Source: Psychrobacter sp. (GTDB lineage: Bacteria > Pseudomonadota > Gammaproteobacteria > Pseudomonadales > Moraxellaceae). From it: a DNA stretch of 5,490 bases. The DNA is taken from contig JARIEH010000297.1 of the NCBI GenBank assembly GCA_029256865.1, forward strand, positions 1 through 5,490. The letters are read 5' to 3'. The notes beneath the pieces were generated by a model. The model made no database searches and was not told the DNA's origin. It saw only the letters and a list, made by a program, of their open reading frames with translations. Below are positions 1 through 5,490 of the stretch, one piece after another. How positions within the stretch are numbered: position 1 is the stretch's first letter; every line of letters starts with the position of its first letter. The translations under genes and the position numbers were made by a program.

Positions 1-1
1 A

Positions 2-451
2 GATTATGTCTTTGCCGATCAGCGCCTTATTCGTCGGCAATATAACAGCGTAGAAGGAGGTTCTGAGAGTATCAGTTTAGATACGGTACTGCTAGATGAG
101 GTGACAGCAGGCCGCTGGCAAGCCTACCTACCTGAAACAAGTGCCAAATTCCCTGATGCAAATAGCCAACAGAGTAACAACGGCGATAATCCTATAAAAG
201 TTAGTGAAGGCAGTAGTGAAAGTAATAAAGCGCAGCCTATGTTGCCTAAGCTACTGCCAAAAGGGGTGGGCGTCAGTTTTACCTATCAGGACATGCCCAT
301 CACCTGGCAGTGGGCACTTGCTCCGCAGATAATACCGTATAATAGTGCCTCGAAGGGTGCTAAGGCAATGAATAATAATGGCAAGAATACGGAAAATGAT
401 TCTGAAAACAATCTTGAAAATAACTCTGAAAATACGCCAACCGATCAATAA
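2..451 (+). CDS. gspJ: Type II secretion minor pseudopilin GspJ, C-terminal part (5' end outside window)
   Basis: The frame is open from the window edge to a TAA at 449-451, so this is the last 149 codons of a longer gene. GspJ is a minor pseudopilin that joins GspI and GspK in the tip complex of the periplasmic pseudopilus of the type II secretion system. The visible part matches the second half of GspJ: an Arg-rich strand (RLIRRQY), then LLDEVTAGRW resembling the family's 'LL..V..f.w', and LLPKGVGVSFTYQDMPITWQW, the place of the usual 'LP.avel.l' strand. The prepilin leader and N-terminal helix lie upstream and are not seen. The protein carries an Asn/Ser-rich insert (about 155-232) and an Asn/Glu-rich tail (about 344-448) beyond the usual end of the fold. 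The assignment rests on these motifs plus the gspK gene 12 nt downstream. The GTG at 101 is only an internal valine codon, not the start. Confidence 0.83.
   Translation, partial: DYVFADQRLIRRQYNSVEGGSESISLDTVLLDEVTAGRWQAYLPETSAKFPDANSQQSNNGDNPIKVSEGSSESNKAQPMLPKLLPKGVGVSFTYQDMPITWQWALAPQIIPYNSASKGAKAMNNNGKNTENDSENNLENNSENTPTDQ
392..439 (+). repeat. 12-nt imperfect tandem repeat in the 3' end of gspJ
   Basis: Four consecutive 12-nt units begin at 392, 404, 416 and 428, each starting GAAAA(T/C). The first three are GAAAATGATTCT, GAAAACAATCTT and GAAAATAACTCT; the fourth is degenerate after its first seven bases. Twelve is a multiple of three, so the units stay in frame and encode ENDS-ENNL-ENNS-ENTP in the GspJ tail. 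Gain or loss of a unit would lengthen or shorten the tail without a frameshift. Confidence 0.75.
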
Positions 452-454
452 TAC

Positions 455-458
455 GAGG
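455..458 (+). promoter_or_regulatory. Ribosome binding site fixing the GTG start of gspK
   Basis: GAGG sits five bases before the GTG at 464, inside the 12-nt gap between gspJ and gspK. It supports a GTG start. No ATG occurs in this frame before the membrane segment, so a later start would remove the prepilin leader. Confidence 0.7.
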
Positions 459-463
459 CACTT

Positions 464-1549
464 GTGACAATACCATCAGACACGTCATCAAAGTTGCCAT
501 CAAACTCTCAGCGCGGCGTGGCACTATTGACCATCTTATTATTGGTTGTCAGTATCACCGTGGTGGCAGGTGCGATGCTCGCCAGTCAAAAGACAGCCAT
601 TCGCCGTAGTGGTTTATTATTCAATCAGGATAAGTTGTTGCAAGATATCAATGCAGGGCAACAATTGGCATTGATGGTGATACGTGCTGACAGTCAGCTG
701 AATGATACAGATAGCTTACAAGACGTTTGGGCACAGCCATTAGCACCCTATACTATAGGTAGGCGCAGTGTCGCAACCGAGCTACGTGATGAGGCCAGTC
801 GTTTTAATATTAATAACTTATATCATGATGGTATGGTAGATACGGCTGCGCTTGCTGTGTTTCAGCGTCTATTGAGTCAGCTAAATATAGAGCCTGACAT
901 TGCCATTGCCGTGCTGGATTGGCAGGATACGGACAGCGAAGTTTATAATGATGGTGGTGACGAAATCGCAGTCTATGCACAGCAAGGCAATATAGCGGAT
1001 AAAAAACTCCCAAATCAGCCGTTTATAAGCATTGAGCAGTTAGCAGAAGTACGCGGAATAAGCGCTGAAGTGCTTGCGACCCTGCGACCCTATATTACTG
1101 CAGTGCCTTATTTTTTACCTATTAACGTCAATACGGCAAGTCCAGTACTACTCGCAGCGTTAATAGAAGAAGCGACCACAGAACAGATGCAAACGCTGAT
1201 AAAATTGCGCGAGCAGCAAGTATTGAGTGCCGTCGATGAGTTGTGGCAGCTACCACCTCTTAGTACTTTAAATACTGAGCAGCGTCAAGCACTGACGCCA
1301 TTATTGGCTGTAGACAGCCAAGCATTTATGGCATTGATTACGGCGACTGATCGTAGTCATGATGACGCACCGCGGCAGAAATTTGCGACGGTGCTGATCA
1401 GTAAGGTGGATAAGGGTGAGGAAGATAGTGGTAATATGAACAATACTGCTAACAACGACCGTTCTAATAGCACTGACAGTGAGGTTAATAAGCCAAAAGT
1501 GATAAAAATAGTCTCGCAGCGTTTTTGGGCATTTCGTCCCAGTTTTTAA
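464..1549 (+). CDS. gspK: Type II secretion minor pseudopilin GspK
   Basis: GspK is the large minor pseudopilin that caps the pseudopilus together with GspI and GspJ in the periplasm. Residues 1-18 form a prepilin leader ending in QRG, the expected cleavage site of the prepilin peptidase GspO after Gly18. The hydrophobic helix VALLTILLLVVSITVVAGAM (about 19-38) follows. Mature position 5 is Thr rather than the Glu of other pilins, a known trait of GspK. The periplasmic domain shows family signatures in order: LRDEASRFNINNL (107-119), LDWQDTD (151-157), GDEIAVY (165-171), LPNQPFISIEQLAEVRG (182-198, in the position of the family's 'aNqPf.sveEL..VrG'), and INVNTAS (220-226). Residues of about 317-345 are an Asn/Ser/Asp-rich insert before the last strand (VSQRFWAF). 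The 361-aa length is slightly above the usual 300-350 or so. The start is GTG with GAGG upstream. It is probably co-transcribed with gspJ. The next gene downstream converges, so gspL/gspM do not follow here. Confidence 0.93.
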   Translation: MTIPSDTSSKLPSNSQRGVALLTILLLVVSITVVAGAMLASQKTAIRRSGLLFNQDKLLQDINAGQQLALMVIRADSQLNDTDSLQDVWAQPLAPYTIGRRSVATELRDEASRFNINNLYHDGMVDTAALAVFQRLLSQLNIEPDIAIAVLDWQDTDSEVYNDGGDEIAVYAQQGNIADKKLPNQPFISIEQLAEVRGISAEVLATLRPYITAVPYFLPINVNTASPVLLAALIEEATTEQMQTLIKLREQQVLSAVDELWQLPPLSTLNTEQRQALTPLLAVDSQAFMALITATDRSHDDAPRQKFATVLISKVDKGEEDSGNMNNTANNDRSNSTDSEVNKPKVIKIVSQRFWAFRPSF

Positions 1550-1595
1550 TAATGGATATTCTAGTTGGCAGCTTTATTAGTCATCTCAAAGCTTA

Positions 1596-2285
1596 TCAAT
1601 CATCAAGGAGTGTTTCTTCGCTTGATTTCCAGTTATAAGCCCCATAAAACAGCATTTGTGCCTGACGGGTACAGTTATGTAGCGTCAGTTGTTTCTTTTC
1701 TTCAATATCTACCAAATCTGCCTCATCATCATGGTCTTCAGAATAGGTTAATTCCAGCCAATCAATAATCCAAGAAAAGAACATATTGACTCCGGCTTCT
1801 GCAAGCAGACGACGGTCGTAGTCATTGATATGAGCAAAAGCAGGCTGTAATGCCAAATCCTCTCCTAAAATCTTGCCGTGCATCTTTACCAAATTACTGA
1901 TCGCTTTACGCACTGCCTCTGAACCACCAAAACGTTCACTGACTAAAAACTGCCAGTATTGTGGCTGTGCACTGACAGTGGACAAAAACAGTTGGATACT
2001 CTTAGCAATTTGACGATCAAAACTGCGTTTACGGCCGATTTGTAAGCCATCCCGTAAGGTGGCGAGTGTGCTGCCCAGCTCCTCAACCACCAGTGCCTCG
2101 CCTAAGGATTCCATGTCATCAAAATGACGATAAAAAGCCGTTGGCACGACGCCAACCTCACGAGTGACTTGTCGTAGGCTGATAGAGCTAAAAGATTGCC
2201 CTGTCATACATAAGTCTAATACGGCACTAAAAAATGCGTGCCGAGTTTGGAGTTTCTTTTTTTCGCGACTACTCATAGTATTCAA
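1596..2285 (-). CDS. TetR-family transcriptional regulator, FabR/DesT-like
   Basis: A 229-aa one-domain-plus-ligand-domain repressor. The N-terminal helix-turn-helix spans about residues 13-58; its recognition part, ISLRQVTREVGVVPTAFYRHF (35-55), closely follows the pattern of E. coli FabR ([20 protein letters not shown]), as I recall that sequence. Further FabR-like matches are LGEALVVEE (61-69), the SERFGGSEAVRKAI segment (116-129) and the C-terminal MLFYGAYNW (211-219). FabR represses unsaturated fatty-acid genes (fabA/fabB) in E. coli, and DesT does the same for a desaturase in Pseudomonas; a membrane-lipid role here is inferred. An acidic stretch (EDHDDEADLVDIEE, 183-196) is an oddity. 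The start is uncertain: the listed start is a TTG with GGA six bases upstream, while an ATG three codons later (2276) lacks a well-spaced Shine-Dalgarno sequence. It lies 86 nt behind dgt on the same strand and converges with gspK, with a 46-nt gap and no strong terminator hairpin between them. No target gene is in the window. Confidence 0.87.
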   Translation of the reverse strand: MNTMSSREKKKLQTRHAFFSAVLDLCMTGQSFSSISLRQVTREVGVVPTAFYRHFDDMESLGEALVVEELGSTLATLRDGLQIGRKRSFDRQIAKSIQLFLSTVSAQPQYWQFLVSERFGGSEAVRKAISNLVKMHGKILGEDLALQPAFAHINDYDRRLLAEAGVNMFFSWIIDWLELTYSEDHDDEADLVDIEEKKQLTLHNCTRQAQMLFYGAYNWKSSEETLLDD

Positions 2286-2371
2286 TTATTATCCAATAGA
2301 TGTTTGTGTTACTCATTTCAAGGCAAAAACACGCATGAAATCCCTACTGCTTATATTATCTATATTCGATA

Positions 2372-3781
2372 TTAAACCATCGTGCCTAAATGCCCCTGCA
2401 ATTCTTGCGCCAATCTGTAGGCTTCATGATCATTCATGCCAGTAATAAAATCTAGAATATTGAGAATATTATGATAAATGTCCTCTGATAATACGCGACG
2501 ATGCTCATCAAGATGCGGTTGTAATAAGCTTAACAGTCGTTGCTGCTCAAATGGCTTTGATGCTCTAGTCAGCGCCGTCCATGCTAGGGGCACAAAAGAA
2601 TCGAGCAGACGATGGAGACACTGATTGGCCATCAGCTCCATACGTACTTTGCTAGGATGGTTAAAGATTTTTTCACGGGCCAATGTTTTGGCTTGGTTGA
2701 TGCCATTCTTTATCGTCGGATCGCAGTGCGCAAACAAGCTGCCGCTGAGCGTTCCTGCAAGCAAGGCATCGCTATTGGCCACAAAAGCATCAGTGACGGC
2801 ATTGACCAAGCGCATCATGGCACGAGCACGCAGGGCTGCCAACTGCTGTCTGGCAGACATTTGTGCTGATATCGTGATCGTGTCAGGGCATTCACCAATC
2901 AGTTGATAGAAGATGGCTGCCACTTCTGCATAGCTGAGCATATTGAGGTGGATACCATCTTCTAAGTCTATCAGCGCATAGCAAATGTCGTCCGCGGCTT
3001 CCAACAAATAGGCCAGTGGATGGCGCGCAAAACCATCATGCTGCTGTGAACGCGGTAAATGTAAGCACTCTGCCAACTGCTCTAGCTGAGCGGCTTCACT
3101 ATAAAAGCAGCCAAATTTTTGTACCTCGTCGGTTAGCTTGTCTGCATCCCTGTCATTACTATGAGTGGCTAGCCATGGATACTTCATAAAGGCACCTAAG
3201 GTGGCGCAAGTCAAGCGCATACCGCCTAGATCTGGATGGTGCTCATTGCGTACCAATAGCCGAAATCCTTGGGCATTGCCTTCATAAGCGAGCAAATCTA
3301 AACGTTGATTATCATCTAAATGCTGCATAATAGATTTGCGATCAGGATGACCAAACCAATCACGAATGGCATATTCACCCGCGTGTCCAAAGGGTGGGTT
3401 ACCGATATCATGCGCGAGGCAAGCCGCTTGCACGATGACTCCGACATCCGCAGGCGTGACATTTGAAGGTAGGCCGTTATCCAATTTATCATGCAGTTTT
3501 TCTGCCGCCATCATGCCAAGAGAGCGTCCAATACAGGAAACTTCTAGCGAATGCGTCAGGCGCGTGCGGATACCCAGTTGATTGGTCAGAGGGTGTACTT
3601 GGGTTTTTTGATTGAGCTGACGAAACGAATGCGAAAATACTAAACGGTCATAGTCTGTATGAAAGGAAGAGCGCGCGCTATCTTGAATAGGTGGCAGCTT
3701 GTCGCTTCCTAAGCGTTTGGCACTGAATAGTCGTGCCCAGTGCTCGCTTGCGTTTTTTGGTTTATCTAACTGAGTGATCAT
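2372..3781 (-). CDS. dgt: Deoxyguanosinetriphosphate triphosphohydrolase (dGTPase, HD superfamily)
   Basis: Hydrolyses dGTP (and in some homologues other dNTPs) to the nucleoside and triphosphate in the cytoplasm, adjusting the dNTP pool. The HD metal site is complete: His77 in RLTHSLEV, His124-Asp125 in AACLAHDIGNPPFGHAGE, and the distal Asp in EAADDICYALIDLEDG (264 or 265). His133 and Glu136 lie 9 and 12 residues after the HD histidine, the spacing of the catalytic His126/Glu129 pair in E. coli Dgt (HD at 117-118). The N-terminus, with HWARLFSAKRLG and the RSSFHTDYDRLVFSHSFRQLNQKTQV segment (38-62), is typical of the family. At 469 aa it is within the usual range (E. coli about 505). The ATG is preceded by GGA nine bases upstream. 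A terminator separates it from ychF, and an AT-rich promoter-like stretch lies just before it, so it probably has its own transcript. The substrate range cannot be read from the sequence. Confidence 0.95.
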   Translation of the reverse strand: MITQLDKPKNASEHWARLFSAKRLGSDKLPPIQDSARSSFHTDYDRLVFSHSFRQLNQKTQVHPLTNQLGIRTRLTHSLEVSCIGRSLGMMAAEKLHDKLDNGLPSNVTPADVGVIVQAACLAHDIGNPPFGHAGEYAIRDWFGHPDRKSIMQHLDDNQRLDLLAYEGNAQGFRLLVRNEHHPDLGGMRLTCATLGAFMKYPWLATHSNDRDADKLTDEVQKFGCFYSEAAQLEQLAECLHLPRSQQHDGFARHPLAYLLEAADDICYALIDLEDGIHLNMLSYAEVAAIFYQLIGECPDTITISAQMSARQQLAALRARAMMRLVNAVTDAFVANSDALLAGTLSGSLFAHCDPTIKNGINQAKTLAREKIFNHPSKVRMELMANQCLHRLLDSFVPLAWTALTRASKPFEQQRLLSLLQPHLDEHRRVLSEDIYHNILNILDFITGMNDHEAYRLAQELQGHLGTMV

Positions 3782-3814
3782 AAACTACATTCCATTATTT
3801 ATTAATATTGTTTA

Positions 3815-3843
3815 TTATTATTATTTTTTAAGTGGCTTGTCTA
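3815..3843 (-). promoter_or_regulatory. Candidate sigma-70 promoter of dgt
   Basis: Read on the minus strand, TAGACA (3838-3843) is followed after 17 bases by TAATAA (3815-3820), a fair -35/-10 pair about 34 nt before the dgt ATG. The surrounding sequence down to the gene is almost entirely A/T. The -10 lies inside a short TTA/TAA triplet run, and several other AT-rich hexamers could serve, so this is only a candidate. The terminator immediately upstream of the region makes a promoter somewhere here likely. Confidence 0.35.
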
Positions 3844-3891
3844 TTTTAACGTTTATTTCTTAAGCACTGTTAATTCAGTTATTATAATAGA

Positions 3892-3917
3892 AAAAGCCAG
3901 CAACGCGGCTGGCTTTT
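3892..3917 (-). terminator. Rho-independent terminator of ychF
   Basis: A perfect 10-bp inverted repeat, AAAAGCCAGC (3892-3901) and GCTGGCTTTT (3908-3917), encloses a 6-nt loop (AACGCG). On the minus strand the stem is followed by a run of T (complement of the A-run at 3891-3895) and then more A/T. It lies about 50 nt after the ychF stop. On the + strand only four T follow the GC core, so the minus direction is favoured, although the structure could work both ways. Confidence 0.85.
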
Positions 3918-3967
3918 GGTTGTTCTATGCTAGGCTTTGTAAGTGCTGTATGAAAATGTCAAAGTGC

Positions 3968-5059
3968 TTATACGTTAAAGCGGAAATGCATCACATCACC
4001 ATCTTGGACGATATAAGTTTTTCCTTCTAAGCGTGATTTACCAGCGGCAGCTGCGCCTTTTTCACCCTTGTATTCGATAAAGTCATCATAAGCAATGACT
4101 TCGGCACGAATAAAGCCACGCTCAAAATCCGTATGAATCACCCCTGCTGCTTGAGGGGCAGTTGCACCAACAGCTACTGTCCAAGCGCGAACTTCTTTCA
4201 CACCAGCGGTAAAGTAAGTCTGCATGTCAAGTAACTCATAACCGCCACGAATCACTTGATCAAGGCCGGCTTCTTCCATGCCCATGTCTTCTAAGAAGTC
4301 TTTTTTGTCCTCTTCATCAAGCTGAGCAATCTCAGATTCGATCTGATTGCATAGCGCAATGACGATGGAGTCTTCACCCGTAGCATAGTCACGTACCGCA
4401 TCAAGATAGGGATTGTTCTCGAAACCATCTTCGCTAACGTTGGCGATATACATGGTGGGTTTTAAGGTAATCAAACCATAGCTTCTGATGATCTTTTTTT
4501 CGTCATCGTCGAGGTTAGCAGCGCGTGCGGCTTGACCTTCTGCAAGTAAAGGCTCAATTTTTTTGAACACATCGAGCATAGCCCCAGCGTCTTTATCGCC
4601 ACCTTTGGCTTTTTTGGAGAGGTTCATTATTGCCCGTTCGACTGCTTCTAAATCAGCGAGGGCCAGTTCGGTATTGATGGTTTCGATGTCATCAATGGGG
4701 CTGACGCGTCCATCGACGTGTACCACGTTATCATCGTCAAAGCAGCGTACAACATGCGCAATGGCGTCGGTTTCACGGATATTGGCTAAAAACTGGTTGC
4801 CCATGCCTTCACCTTTGGAGGCACCTGCTACCAAACCTGCGATATCTACAAACTCCATCGTGGTCGGTAGGACACGCTCAGGCTTGACGATTTCAGCCAG
4901 TGCCTTGAGGCGTAGGTCGGGTACGGGTACGATACCTGTATTGGGATCTTTGGTACAGAACGGAAAGTTTTCAGCCGCGATACCAGCTTTGGTCAAGGCG
5001 TTAAATAGAGTGGATTTACCCACGTTTGGTAGGCCGACGATGCCGCAGTTAAAACCCAT
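3968..5059 (-). CDS. ychF: Obg-like ATPase YchF (redox/stress-linked, ribosome-binding)
   Basis: A full-length 363-aa member of the YchF/OLA1 branch of the Obg P-loop proteins, a cytoplasmic ATPase that binds ribosomes and modulates translation and oxidative-stress responses. The P-loop is GLPNVGKST (9-17) and the G3 motif is DIAG (72-75). Leu76 stands where classical GTPases have the catalytic Gln, a mark of this hydrophobe-substituted family. The G4 position reads NVSE (207-210) instead of NKxD, which in this family gives ATP over GTP preference. His114 (NVVHV) matches the catalytic His114 reported for E. coli YchF. The middle region (about 135-200) is the helical/coiled-coil domain. The C-terminus (about 278-361), starting [20 protein letters not shown], is the TGS domain. 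The ATG is preceded by GAGAG with six bases between. A terminator follows the gene. The pth gene that accompanies ychF in many proteobacteria is not seen in this window. Confidence 0.97.
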   Translation of the reverse strand: MGFNCGIVGLPNVGKSTLFNALTKAGIAAENFPFCTKDPNTGIVPVPDLRLKALAEIVKPERVLPTTMEFVDIAGLVAGASKGEGMGNQFLANIRETDAIAHVVRCFDDDNVVHVDGRVSPIDDIETINTELALADLEAVERAIMNLSKKAKGGDKDAGAMLDVFKKIEPLLAEGQAARAANLDDDEKKIIRSYGLITLKPTMYIANVSEDGFENNPYLDAVRDYATGEDSIVIALCNQIESEIAQLDEEDKKDFLEDMGMEEAGLDQVIRGGYELLDMQTYFTAGVKEVRAWTVAVGATAPQAAGVIHTDFERGFIRAEVIAYDDFIEYKGEKGAAAAGKSRLEGKTYIVQDGDVMHFRFNV

Positions 5060-5119
5060 AATAGTCTCTCGATATTTTGATAAAATTAGTTGGTGTCATG
5101 TTGAATGAAAATTGGCGCT

Positions 5120-5128
5120 ATTGTAGCA
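5120..5128 (-). promoter_or_regulatory. Candidate extended -10 promoter element for ychF
   Basis: On the minus strand the 100-nt gap before ychF contains TGCTACAAT, which fits the extended -10 form (TG-N-TATAAT) with one mismatch in the hexamer. No good -35 sits 16-18 bases upstream, which an extended -10 can tolerate. Transcription would begin about 50 nt before the ychF ATG. This is a weak call from pattern alone. Confidence 0.3.
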
Positions 5129-5159
5129 AATATAGTCTATGAGTGGGCGTATAGATGTG

Positions 5160-5489
5160 CTAATTTTCCTTAGTCTCAACCACCCCGATGATCACACCCA
5201 TCTGTTTTTTATCGTGTTTATCAATACTGGGCGCATATAATGCCGACGCAATACCGCCATCCAAAAACAGCGCGTTTGCACAGTCTAAATCATTCTTAAA
5301 TAGCGCGGCAAATTGATAAAAGGTTACTGGCTCATTACTATTGACAAACTGGATGCTGCCATCACTACAAACGCCTGCGCCATTACGAAATTTCAGTGAC
5401 GTACTATTTGGATTAAACTGCGGATGTATCTCTCCGTCTATCACCAGCATCGGTCCAGATTGCGTCGCATACCAAGGCTGTGCTTTGCC
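5160..5489 (-). CDS. Phosphodiester glycosidase-like protein (PF09992/DUF2233 type), C-terminal part (5' end outside window)
   Basis: The frame runs open through the right edge: 13 residues (ending YATQSGP) precede the first Met in view at 5450, so that Met is internal and the gene starts outside the window. The 109 residues seen match the C-terminal half of the DUF2233/NAGPA-like fold: QSGPMLVIDGEIHPQF, then RNGAGVCSDGSIQFVNS, then the signature NALFLDGGIASALYAP, which corresponds to the family's 'a.nlDGG.Ss.l' core. Characterised members of the wider family cleave phosphodiester-linked sugars (for example the mammalian GlcNAc-1-phosphodiester uncovering enzyme). Most bacterial DUF2233 proteins, such as E. 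coli YigE, have no proven substrate, so the reaction here is unknown. A signal peptide, if present, would be upstream. It lies on the same strand as ychF with a 100-nt gap, no obvious terminator between them, and no clear functional link. Confidence 0.8.
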   Translation of the reverse strand, partial: GKAQPWYATQSGPMLVIDGEIHPQFNPNSTSLKFRNGAGVCSDGSIQFVNSNEPVTFYQFAALFKNDLDCANALFLDGGIASALYAPSIDKHDKKQMGVIIGVVETKEN

Positions 5490-5490
5490 A

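Noticed and set aside
55..60. A perfect AGGAGG Shine-Dalgarno-like sequence inside gspJ
   Set aside because: No ATG, GTG or TTG follows at a usable distance. The bases simply encode Glu-Gly-Gly in the gspJ frame.
1570..1593. AGCTTT / AAAGCT inverted repeat between gspK and the regulator as a terminator
   Set aside because: Six AT-leaning base pairs with a 12-nt loop and no T-run on either strand; too weak to call.
2306..2341. Short inverted repeats (GTGTT/AACAC and ATTTCA/TGAAAT) before the regulator as an autoregulatory operator
   Set aside because: Arms of five or six bases with 15-17-nt spacers are expected by chance in an AT-rich gap, and they do not match the FabR or DesT site patterns I know.
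2164..2445. A + strand open frame of 93 codons bridging the regulator 5' end, the gap and the dgt 3' end
   Set aside because: It overlaps two well-supported genes, has no clear ribosome binding site, and its sequence looks like reverse-strand translation.
2612..2906. Two overlapping + strand open frames opposite dgt
   Set aside because: Both lie inside the dgt coding sequence, overlap each other in different frames and resemble no family. The dgt protein has intact motifs throughout.
4563..5108. A 181-codon open frame on the + strand opposite ychF
   Set aside because: It is fully antisense to a highly conserved gene, is Ser/Ala/Arg-rich as expected from reading the opposite strand, and shows no recognisable domain.
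1..5490. Search for a novel defence system, CRISPR array, mobile element, toxin-antitoxin pair or tRNA
   Set aside because: Every stretch over 300 bases is filled by recognisable conserved genes. No spaced direct repeats, terminal inverted repeats, transposase or integrase motifs or tRNA-like folds were seen.

Overview
This is ordinary chromosomal DNA of a gammaproteobacterium, most likely Psychrobacter or a close relative in the Moraxellaceae. That assignment is an inference from moderate base composition, the Asn/Gln/Asp-rich protein style, and type II secretion genes gspJ-gspK that are not followed by gspL/gspM. I had no database search to confirm it.

Layout. On the + strand the window opens inside the 3' part of gspJ and continues after a 12-nt gap into a complete gspK; both encode minor pseudopilins of the type II secretion system. 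The gspK gene converges on a minus-strand block. Reading that block in its own direction (right to left) gives: the 3' end of a phosphodiester glycosidase-like gene (PF09992/DUF2233 type) cut by the right edge; ychF, a universally conserved Obg-like ATPase; a hairpin-plus-T-run terminator; dgt, a dGTP triphosphohydrolase with its HD metal site intact; and a FabR/DesT-like TetR-family regulator whose 3' end faces gspK.

How the genes relate. GspJ and GspK should act together, with GspI and GspH, at the tip of the secretion pseudopilus. The minus-strand genes look like separate housekeeping functions: YchF acts in ribosome/stress physiology, Dgt controls the dNTP pool, and the TetR protein probably controls unsaturated fatty-acid synthesis or membrane fluidity. 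The terminator between ychF and dgt, and the AT-rich promoter-like stretch after it, suggest that dgt has its own transcript. The regulator lies 86 nt behind dgt with no visible terminator between them, so it may be partly co-transcribed with dgt.

There is no gene-free stretch over 300 bases. I see no tRNA, rRNA, CRISPR array, insertion sequence or phage gene. The most unusual feature is low-complexity Asn/Ser/Glu-rich sequence in both pseudopilins, including a 12-nt tandem repeat at the 3' end of gspJ. I found no convincing evidence of an undescribed biological system.
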